Source: an uncultured Collinsella sp. (GTDB taxonomy: Bacteria; Actinomycetota; Coriobacteriia; Coriobacteriales; Coriobacteriaceae). Taken from it: 7,205 bases of DNA. Below are positions 1 through 4,866 of the stretch, piece after piece. The position numbers were made by a program, and so were the translations under genes. Position 1 is the stretch's first letter. Each line of letters starts with the position of its first letter. The notes below the pieces were generated by a model. That model had not been told where the DNA came from. It worked only from the letters and a program-made list of their open reading frames with translations, and made no database searches. The stretch is from contig UQKU01000046.1 in assembly GCA_900541675.1 (NCBI GenBank), positions 1 through 7,205 on the forward strand, read 5' to 3'.

Positions 1-132
1 GGCACCCAGGCCGGTTCTCGTGGCGGCCGCGCCGGCAGTCGCGATAACCGTGGCAGCTATGGCAACAGCCGTGGCGGCAAGCGCGGCGGCAGCTCCCGTC
101 GTCCCGGTGACGGCGGCGGCAAGCGCAAGTAA
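1..132 (+). CDS. C-terminal end of an RGG-rich protein, probably a DEAD-box RNA helicase (partial)
   Basis: The frame is open from the first base and ends at a TAA at 130-132, so only the last 43 residues are in the window. The visible part is low-complexity and very basic. It has several RGG/RGGR-like units, scattered Ser, Asn and Asp, and ends in GGGKRK. Such disordered Gly/Arg tails are the usual C-terminal RNA-binding extension of bacterial DEAD-box helicases of the DeaD/CsdA/RhlE type, where they hold the helicase on structured RNA. No helicase core motif is visible because it would lie upstream, so the identity rests on the tail style alone. Other RNA-binding proteins can carry similar tails. 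A strong intrinsic terminator 33 bases after the stop marks this as the last gene of its transcript. Confidence 0.6.
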   Translation, partial: GTQAGSRGGRAGSRDNRGSYGNSRGGKRGGSSRRPGDGGGKRK

Positions 133-165
133 CATACGCGTCGCGCGGTAAGGCGAGATGAGTTT

Positions 166-199
166 GGGTCCCGAGCAGACGATGCTCGGGGCCCTTTTT
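166..199 (+). terminator. Rho-independent terminator of the RGG-tailed gene
   Basis: A 12-bp stem pairs 166-177 (GGGTCCCGAGCA) with 183-194 (TGCTCGGGGCCC). It has one G-T wobble and a 5-base loop, and is followed at once by TTTTT (195-199). Position and orientation fit termination of the gene ending at 132. Confidence 0.92.
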
Positions 200-231
200 G
201 TGGGCGTAGTTTGAGGTGGGCCGGCCCCCTC

Positions 232-456
232 ACGAAAAAGCACGGAGGCGGTCGCGGCAAGAGATGTGGGTTATCGGCTTAGTTGGAGATTCGCGTATGC
301 GGGGTTCTGGCATAGACGGAGAACGTGAAGCTCCCTACTGACGCACGGTGGCCGCAGTGCCCGGGCGGACACACTCGGGATTCCGCTCGCTGCCTGGCGC
401 CCTTGCTGCCATCTGACTTTCACGCTCGCATTGTTCTGGATGCGGGCGTGTTTTTT
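232..456 (+). ncRNA. Candidate small RNA ending at its own terminator (boundaries uncertain)
   Basis: Between the terminator at 166-199 and a second strong terminator at 421-456 there is no gene with a ribosome binding site or recognisable protein. The second terminator must nevertheless end some transcript. The interval can pair within itself. GGGCGGA at 364-370 opposes TCCGCTC further on, enclosing a loop of about 12 bases, and GCAG just upstream opposes CTGC just downstream. Weaker complementarity continues outward around AGACGG and CCATCT. This could be a long rod of the 6S RNA kind, but I see no diagnostic 6S, SRP, tmRNA or RNase P sequence, and no clear promoter, so the 5' end is a guess. 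It could also be read-through backup for the upstream gene. Confidence 0.22.
421..456 (+). terminator. Second strong Rho-independent terminator, no gene directly upstream
   Basis: CACGCTCGCAT (421-431) pairs with ATGCGGGCGTG (440-450), giving 11 bp with one T-G wobble. The loop is 8 bases and TTTTTT follows at 451-456. It is as strong as the terminator at 166-199 but lies more than 200 bases beyond it, with no recognisable coding sequence between them. Confidence 0.85.
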
Positions 457-983
457 CACGGCACGCACGGGTCCCCCGGGGTGCGACGTGCATTTTCGGG
501 AGTTTTCAGCAAGCCGGGGTGGCTGCATACGCGCCGGAAGCGTCTATTTGATCTCGCGAGATCCCTCGACGGGCGATTTGGGTCGGCAGGCGGCGTACGG
601 CGTGGCGATAGCGCGCGTTTCGCGCCGTGCCGTGCCCCAAAGCGACGCCGGCCGCGCGATGCTCCCGGTTCGCGGCGTCGCCGGCGGGGGTCGCGATGCT
701 GAATACTCCGGTTTTTGCACGGTCCAAGCGGGGGTACGTTGGGACGGGAAGGGGCGCCCCCATCTATTTATGCATGGCACAAGCGAAAATATGCAAGACA
801 ATAGGGCGCCATGCGCCGGATGCCCAGATTGGGCGCGCCATACGCCGACGTTCGCCGCGTTCCTTCCGCGCCGTGCGCGAATCAAAAGGCGAGGGCAGTT
901 ATGGGCGTGCGGGCGGCCCTGCTGACGGCGGGGTTGCAGCGGAGCTTGCGCTTGCCGTGGGCGATCGCGCGCCCTGGGCGCCG
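457..983. other. Gene-free, GC-rich stretch with hairpins; possible degraded or repeat DNA
   Basis: All open frames here overlap one another in several frames on both strands. They lack a convincing Shine-Dalgarno and give Arg/Pro/Ala-rich translations resembling no family I know, so I call none of them. Visible structure includes a 9-bp perfect inverted repeat, GCGACGCCG (642-650) with CGGCGTCGC (673-681), a GGGGCGCCCC palindrome (751-760), and a near-direct repeat GGGCGCCATGCGCCGGA / GGGCGCGCCATACGCCGAC within about 805-847. The mixed composition, with AT-richer islands near 690-710 and 760-800, looks more like decayed or repeat-derived intergenic DNA than coding DNA. Confidence 0.4.
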
Positions 984-1070
984 GCGCTCGACGGCCGCAT
1001 GCTCCTGCTTGCCACGCACGATGCCGCTGACGCTCGGGCCCTCAATATCTCGGACATCATTACGCTCTAA
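984..1070 (+). pseudogene. Possible remnant of an ABC-transporter ATPase C-terminus
   Basis: In the frame ending at TAA 1068-1070, the last residues read LLLATHDAADARALNISDII then TL. This resembles the H-loop strand of ABC ATPases (hydrophobic run, Thr-His-Asp, an acidic/Ala stretch, then Ala-Leu, Asp and hydrophobic residues before a final Leu), with His encoded at 1017-1019. Nothing upstream in the same frame gives a signature motif, Walker B or Walker A, and a start with a ribosome binding site is lacking. If real, it is only the last 30 or so residues of a deleted gene. Chance similarity in a GC-rich frame is a serious alternative. Confidence 0.2.
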
Positions 1071-1098
1071 AAGCCATTTCAGACGCTAACTCAACAAT

Positions 1099-1113
1099 AA
1101 AATGATTCATTTT
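1099..1113. promoter_or_regulatory. 15-bp perfect palindrome, possible operator
   Basis: AAAATGA (1099-1105) and TCATTTT (1107-1113) are perfect inverted copies around one central T. They lie in an AT-rich island upstream of the antitoxin gene. The size and symmetry fit a dimeric repressor site. No regulator can be named from sequence. Confidence 0.35.
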
Positions 1114-1157
1114 CTTCCGTCTCCATGGGATCTGGTATGGTATTCTATCTGCGGGGT

Positions 1158-1187
1158 AATACTTAGGAATACCTAGTAATACCAACG
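1158..1187 (+). promoter_or_regulatory. Tandem 10-bp repeats, candidate antitoxin operator
   Basis: Three consecutive 10-mers read AATACTTAGG, AATACCTAGT and AATACCAACG. The AATAC core recurs exactly every 10 bases, one DNA helical turn. An inverted copy of the core, GGTATT, sits just upstream at 1139-1144. Ribbon-helix-helix antitoxins of the RelB/DinJ type bind short boxes repeated about one turn apart and repress their own operon. The array lies about 110 bases before the antitoxin start, so self-regulation is the simplest reading. I could not assign a convincing -35/-10 pair; TATTCT at 1141-1146 is the nearest -10-like hexamer. Confidence 0.45.
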
Positions 1188-1204
1188 CCGTAGAAACAAA
1201 CTCC

Positions 1205-1263
1205 AGATGCGGGCCAATCGGGTTGCCTTCACAGCCCGTCGCCCAGCCGCGTGGCCCGCATCT
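1205..1263 (+). promoter_or_regulatory. 12-bp perfect inverted repeat in the antitoxin leader
   Basis: AGATGCGGGCCA (1205-1216) is matched exactly by TGGCCCGCATCT (1252-1263). A shorter CGGG/CCCG pair (1219-1222, 1235-1238) sits inside the 35-base loop. The structure ends about 25 bases before the antitoxin Shine-Dalgarno. No T-run follows, so it is not an ordinary terminator. It may be a leader RNA hairpin protecting or controlling the mRNA, or a protein-binding site. It matches no riboswitch that I recognise. Confidence 0.5.
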
Positions 1264-1297
1264 ATCCGCACCACCGTCGTTTCAAAAAGGAAGCGCC

Positions 1298-1519
1298 ATG
1301 GCAGAACACATGACCCCCGTAGTCGCGAAGGTCTTGCCCGAGGAGAAGGCGGCCTTCGCGGCGGCAACTCAGCTCGTGGGCACCACGCCGTCCAACGCCA
1401 TCCGCATGTTCATTGCCGCGTTCAATCGCTGCGGCACCTTCCCGTTCGACATCTCGCCGAACGGGGCCTTTGGCAAAGACTGTCCCCAACGGCTAGTCGT
1501 TAAAGAACGTCCCCAATGA
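1298..1519 (+). CDS. RelB/DinJ-family type II antitoxin, C-terminus supplied by a palindromic element
   Basis: This 73-residue protein has the RelB/DinJ layout. An N-terminal beta-strand (VVAKVLPEEK, residues 8-17) would form the ribbon of a ribbon-helix-helix DNA-binding dimer. A helix follows, then the family-typical TPSNAIRMF (30-38), and then the GTFPFDISPN turn (46-55) that leads to the toxin-binding tail. I chose the ATG at 1298 because AAGGAAG at about 1287-1293 stands before it. An in-frame ATG at 1223 lacks a ribosome binding site and falls inside the leader hairpin. In this family the protein neutralises a RelE/YafQ-type mRNA interferase and represses its own promoter. Oddities: the usual acidic/helical tail after PFDI is replaced by CPQRLVVKERPQ (62-73), encoded by the left half of a 78-bp palindrome, and no toxin follows. 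It may therefore be an orphan DNA-binding regulator, or an antitoxin that has lost toxin binding. Confidence 0.82.
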   Translation: MAEHMTPVVAKVLPEEKAAFAAATQLVGTTPSNAIRMFIAAFNRCGTFPFDISPNGAFGKDCPQRLVVKERPQ

Positions 1520-1560
1520 CTAGTCGTTGGGGACGTTCTTAAATGACTAGCTGTCGGGAG
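1483..1560. repeat. 78-bp nested palindrome (mobile or extragenic palindromic element)
   Basis: The sequence is symmetric about the junction 1521/1522. Of the 39 opposed positions I count 32 Watson-Crick pairs, 4 G-T pairs and 3 mismatches (1502/1541, 1488/1555, 1484/1559). The inner 38 bases (1503-1540) are nearly perfect, with AAGAACGTCCCCAA opposite TTGGGGACGTTCTT. The left half also holds a direct repeat: GTCCCCAACGGCTAGTCGTT (1482-1501) and GTCCCCAATGACTAGTCGTT (1509-1528), which differ at 2 of 20 positions. It covers the end of the antitoxin gene, its TGA stop (1517-1519), and the first bases of the next gene's Shine-Dalgarno. There is no downstream T-run as in a terminator. It looks like a REP- or MITE-type dispersed element, though one copy cannot prove dispersal. 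Confidence 0.8.
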
Positions 1561-1569
1561 GAGGTTGGC

Positions 1570-2481
1570 ATGCTCAATGCGATGATTTGGGCGCTTGCCT
1601 GTTTTGGCGTCGTCGCTGCCGATATCGCCCTGAGCGTGGTTTTGTTCTCCGCTCTGGGCGTCGCATCGGTGTTCATGGGCTTTTCGATTGACGACCTCGA
1701 TATTCAATTGCTTCAGGCTGCCGCGCAGATGGCGTCGTTTTTGATGGCGCTGCTGTGGTGGCGTTATCTGTGGCCGCGCTCGTTTATGGCGCGCTGGCAG
1801 GGCGAGCGCCCGCTTGGCGGGGGAGCAGGCAAAGCATGGAGGCGCATCGCCTGCGTTATCGTGATCGGCCTTGCCCTGCAGGTGGTCGTTGGCTACGTGA
1901 CCGACGCCGTGCTGTCGCTGTTGCCCGAGGTCGCGACCGATTACAGTGAACTTGTCGAGGAAACAGGCATGGGCGACACGAGCTACCTGGCCGTCCTGAC
2001 CACGGTGCTCGGTGCTCCGTTTTGCGAGGAGTTGCTGGTGCGCGGCATCGTTTTTGAGTTTTCGCTCCGAGCGTTTAACCCGCAGTGCCGCCCACTTTGG
2101 AAGCGCCGACGTCGCGTGCGACCGCAAGACGGCGCCATGGTGCCCTGGGCGGCCCCGAGCACCTGGGGTATCGCTGCGGCGGTCGTGTTGCAGGCGGCGA
2201 TCTTCGGTTTTATGCACATGAACTGGGTGCAGGGCTGCTATGCGGGTGCCGCCGGCCTCATCTTTGGTTGGGTGCTCGTGACGACCGGGAAGCTCCGCTA
2301 CACGATCCTGCTGCACTTTGCCTTTAATGCCGGGTCGTATCTCATGACGTTGCTCTGGTTTGTGAACACGCCGTTCGACGTGGTAATCACGGTCACCATC
2401 GCCGGTATCATCCTCGTGGAGGCGATGCTCTCACTGCGCCACGCATGCGAGATGGGCATAGTGATAGCACCGCTGCCCTAG
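1570..2481 (+). CDS. CPBP-family intramembrane glutamic endopeptidase (Abi/Rce1-like)
   Basis: This is a 303-residue multi-pass membrane protein with all three CPBP protease motifs. EExxxR appears as CEELLVRG (E153, E154, R158), FxxxH as FGFMH (F212 to H216), and HxxxN as HFAFN (H249 to N253). These Glu and His residues form the active site that cuts peptide bonds within the membrane. Hydrophobic segments lie near 5-38, 48-67, 92-118, 140-151, 200-215, 224-238, 245-263 and 268-287. A basic, probably cytoplasmic, insert rich in Arg/Lys (174-185) separates motifs 1 and 2. I chose ATG 1570 because GGGAGGAGG (1556-1564) lies 5 bases before it. Bacterial CPBP proteins are linked to bacteriocin self-immunity, prenyl-protein-like processing and regulated proteolysis. 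The substrate here is unknown. Only 50 bases separate it from the antitoxin gene, so co-transcription is likely. Confidence 0.9.
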   Translation: MLNAMIWALACFGVVAADIALSVVLFSALGVASVFMGFSIDDLDIQLLQAAAQMASFLMALLWWRYLWPRSFMARWQGERPLGGGAGKAWRRIACVIVIGLALQVVVGYVTDAVLSLLPEVATDYSELVEETGMGDTSYLAVLTTVLGAPFCEELLVRGIVFEFSLRAFNPQCRPLWKRRRRVRPQDGAMVPWAAPSTWGIAAAVVLQAAIFGFMHMNWVQGCYAGAAGLIFGWVLVTTGKLRYTILLHFAFNAGSYLMTLLWFVNTPFDVVITVTIAGIILVEAMLSLRHACEMGIVIAPLP

Positions 2482-4610
2482 TTGCGGCGTCCGCCTCCGT
2501 TGGCGCCCTGACGCCCCTGAGCTGCACGGTTGCGGCCGGCGGTGTTCTGCGCACGCGACATGCCGCCGTGCCCCTTGCTGCCCTTGGGGCCCTTGCCGGC
2601 GCCACCGTGGGCCTTGCCGCCCTTCTTGCCGGTGCCGTGTCCGCCGCTAGCAGGCGTCTCGCCCGGGCGCGGCGGCACGGGACGAATCAGGCAATGCTTG
2701 GTGTAGCCGATTAGGTCGCGGCGGCCGGCCTTTTCCAGCGCCTCGCGCACGAGCTTGTAGTTCTCGGGCTTGCGATACTGAATGAGCGCACGCTGCATGG
2801 CCTTCTCGTGCGGGTCGCGTGCCACGTAGATCGGCTCCATGGTGCGCGGGTCCACGCCGGTGTAGTACATGCAGGTCGACATGGTGGACGGCGTGGGGTA
2901 GAAGTCCTGCACCTGCTCGGGCATGTAACCCATGTCGCGCACGGCCTCGGCGAGGTCCACAGCTTCCTTCATCGTCGAGCCGGGGTGGCTCGAGATCAGA
3001 TACGGCACCACGTACTGCTTGAGTCCGTATTCGCGGTTCAGGCGTTCAAATTTACGGCAGAACGCATCGTAGACGGCGCGGCTCGGCTTGCCCATCACAC
3101 TCAGCACCGCGTCGCTCACGTGCTCGGGCGCTACGCGCAGCTGGCCCGAGACATGATGCTCCAGCAGCTCGCGCAAAAACTCGTCCGAGGCGTCGGCCAT
3201 GGTGTAGTCAAAGCGGATGCCGCTGCGGACGAAGACCTTCTTGACGCCCGGCAGCTGGCGCAGGTCGCGCAACAACTGCGTGTAGCCGCTCTCGTCGACC
3301 ACCATGTTCTTGCACACACTCGGCCACAGGCAGCGCTTGTTCTTGCACACGCCGTGCTTGAGCTGCTTGTCGCAGGCGGGGCGGCTAAAGTTTGCCGTCG
3401 GTCCGCCCACATCGTTGATGTAGCCCTTAAACTCGGGATCGCGCGTGAGCAGCTCGGCCTCGCGCATGATCGAATCGTGGCTGCGCATTTGCAGTACGCG
3501 GCCCTGGTGGAAGGTGAGGGCGCAAAACGAGCACTCGCCAAAACAGCCGCGGTTGGAGCTAATGGAAAACTTGATCTCGGCAAAGGCCGGCACGCCGCCC
3601 GCCGCGTCGTAGTCGGGATGCCAATCGCGTGCGTAGGGGAGTTCTGCCACCTCGTCCATCTCGTCGGTGGTGAGCGTCGCCGACGGCGGGTTCTGCACCA
3701 CATAGACGCTGTTGGGGTAGGGCTCTACCAGGCGGTGTCCGGTGATGGGATCCATGTTCTGCTGCTGCACATTAAAGCTGCGCGCGTAGTTGAGCTTGTC
3801 GGCGGCAAGGTCGTCCCAGCTGGGCAGCAGGTCGTAGTCGTAGACCTCGTCGAGCGAACTGGTGCGGTAGACGGTGCCGTTGATGTAGGTGATCTGATCG
3901 ACGGGCAGTCCCGCGTCGAGCGCGTCGGCGATCTCGACAATCGCGTGCTCGCCCATGCCGTAGATGAGGATGTCGGCGCCCGAGTCGAGCAGTACCGAGC
4001 GCTTGAGCTTGTCCTGCCAGTAGTCGTAGTGGGCCAGGCGGCGCAGGCTCGCCTCGATGCCGCCGATGATGATGGGGGCGTCCTTGAACGTCTGGCGGAT
4101 GAGGTTGCCGTAGACCGTGACGGCACGATTGGGACGGCGCCCCTCCTCGCCACCAGGGGTATAGGCGTCGGTGTGGCGGCGGTGCTTGGTCACCGAATAG
4201 TGGTTGACCATGGAGTCCATGTTGCCGGCGCTGACGAGAAAGCCCAGGCGCGGCTCGCCGAGCACCGTGATGCTGGCGGGGTCGGTCCAATCGGGCTGGC
4301 AGATAATGCCCACTTTGTATCCGTGCGCGTCGAGTACGCGGCTGATGATGGCCATACCAAAGCTGGGGTGGTCCACGTAGGCGTCGCCGCAGATGTAGAC
4401 AAAGTCGCACTGGTCCCAGCCGCGTGCATCCATGTCGGCGCGGCTGACGGGGAGGAACTTATCGCGGCCTGGACGCCAGGGACGGACGAGCGCTGCTGGG
4501 GCATGCGTGGGGCGCGAGCCCTGGGCCTTGCTTCCACGCTTTTGCTGCTGGCCCTGTTTGCCCTGCTGACTGCGCTGGTTGTTCTGAGCGTGCTGAGGCT
4601 TTTTTGCCAC
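2478..4610 (-). CDS. ygiQ: YgiQ-family radical SAM protein (UPF0313)
   Basis: This 710-residue protein has the YgiQ layout. A disordered Gln/Lys/Gly-rich N-terminus (1-35) leads to RPWRPGRDKFLPVSRADMDA-type family sequence (43-62). Next is the N-terminal domain with CGDAYVDHPSFG (74-85) and IIGGIEASLRR (181-191). The radical SAM centre RGCFGECSFCAL carries the CxxxCxxC iron-sulfur ligands C356, C360 and C363. A second cysteine group (C413, C422, C427, C433) follows, as is usual in this family. The C-terminal 60 residues are a low-complexity Gly/Lys/Ser/His tail. The cellular reaction of YgiQ is not established; a radical reaction using S-adenosylmethionine is expected. The start is a GTG at 4608-4610 on the minus strand, with GGGAGG 4 bases upstream; longer in-frame starts lack a ribosome binding site and would add unrelated residues. 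It converges on the CPBP gene, sharing four bases (CTAG, 2478-2481), with no terminator between them. Confidence 0.95.
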   Translation of the reverse strand: MAKKPQHAQNNQRSQQGKQGQQQKRGSKAQGSRPTHAPAALVRPWRPGRDKFLPVSRADMDARGWDQCDFVYICGDAYVDHPSFGMAIISRVLDAHGYKVGIICQPDWTDPASITVLGEPRLGFLVSAGNMDSMVNHYSVTKHRRHTDAYTPGGEEGRRPNRAVTVYGNLIRQTFKDAPIIIGGIEASLRRLAHYDYWQDKLKRSVLLDSGADILIYGMGEHAIVEIADALDAGLPVDQITYINGTVYRTSSLDEVYDYDLLPSWDDLAADKLNYARSFNVQQQNMDPITGHRLVEPYPNSVYVVQNPPSATLTTDEMDEVAELPYARDWHPDYDAAGGVPAFAEIKFSISSNRGCFGECSFCALTFHQGRVLQMRSHDSIMREAELLTRDPEFKGYINDVGGPTANFSRPACDKQLKHGVCKNKRCLWPSVCKNMVVDESGYTQLLRDLRQLPGVKKVFVRSGIRFDYTMADASDEFLRELLEHHVSGQLRVAPEHVSDAVLSVMGKPSRAVYDAFCRKFERLNREYGLKQYVVPYLISSHPGSTMKEAVDLAEAVRDMGYMPEQVQDFYPTPSTMSTCMYYTGVDPRTMEPIYVARDPHEKAMQRALIQYRKPENYKLVREALEKAGRRDLIGYTKHCLIRPVPPRPGETPASGGHGTGKKGGKAHGGAGKGPKGSKGHGGMSRAQNTAGRNRAAQGRQGANGGGRRN

Positions 4611-4641
4611 GATCCCTCCCGGTGTCTGTATGCTGCACGTA

Positions 4642-4647
4642 ATTGTA
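4642..4647 (-). promoter_or_regulatory. Candidate -10 box of ygiQ
   Basis: Read on the minus strand this is TACAAT, five of six matches to TATAAT, 31 bases upstream of the GTG start codon. The -35 region, about 17 bases further upstream, falls within the inverted repeat at 4648-4682 and has no good consensus hexamer. This suggests a weak or activator-dependent promoter, if it is one. Confidence 0.35.
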
Positions 4648-4682
4648 ACCAGTCTTTTTGGGACGGAGCTAAAAAGACTGGT
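4648..4682. promoter_or_regulatory. Perfect 12-bp inverted repeat between divergent genes
   Basis: ACCAGTCTTTTT (4648-4659) is matched exactly by AAAAAGACTGGT (4671-4682), with an 11-base loop. No T-run follows on either strand, so it is unlikely to be a terminator even though T5/A5 tracts form part of the stem. It lies between ygiQ (minus) and the DUF1275 gene (plus) and abuts the candidate ygiQ -10 box. A repressor or activator site in a shared control region, or a 5' leader hairpin, are the likely roles. Confidence 0.5.
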
Positions 4683-4866
4683 GGAGTACACGAGGCGTCG
4701 GGCGTCGGGTGTGGCGCCGCGCCCGCCGTTTGTTTCCAGACTGTGTATCTGCGCGTTGGAGAACCCGTCTCGCGCGCACGCCATGTTGTCAATGGGTTAC
4801 AGTATGAACGGCGGTTATGTCTCCGCCAACGCACGAGAGGGTCGTCAACAAGGAGGCCGCACGACG

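Noticed and set aside
544..885. A minus-strand frame of 113 codons and a neighbouring one at 506-763
   Set aside because: No ribosome binding site and no recognisable domain, and each overlaps equally long frames on the other strand, as expected in GC-rich non-coding DNA.
431..1089. Several overlapping plus-strand frames of 90-165 codons
   Set aside because: They overlap in different frames, the first starts inside the terminator loop at 431, none has a convincing Shine-Dalgarno, and the products are low-complexity Arg/Pro/Ala sequences. Only the extreme end near 984-1070 shows any family-like pattern.
200..1200. tRNA, rRNA, riboswitch or CRISPR array in the gene-free region
   Set aside because: I found no T-arm-like sequence in cloverleaf spacing, no rRNA stretch, no known aptamer core and no regularly spaced long repeats.
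1223..1297. Upstream in-frame ATG that would lengthen the antitoxin by 25 residues
   Set aside because: It lies within the loop of the leader inverted repeat, has no Shine-Dalgarno, and the added residues do not resemble the family. The ATG at 1298 follows AAGGAAG.
1483..1560. The large palindrome as a transcription terminator
   Set aside because: It is followed by AAATGAC and then a ribosome binding site, with no T-run on the plus strand, and the next gene is close enough to be in the same operon.
1369..2316. A 315-codon minus-strand frame opposite the CPBP gene
   Set aside because: The CPBP gene on the plus strand has all three catalytic motifs and a strong ribosome binding site. The minus-strand product is a His/Arg-rich shadow that runs through the palindrome.
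4648..4682. The T5/A5-containing hairpin as a bidirectional terminator
   Set aside because: The T and A tracts are within the stem at the loop side, not after it, and the hairpin lies upstream of both divergent genes rather than between convergent ones.
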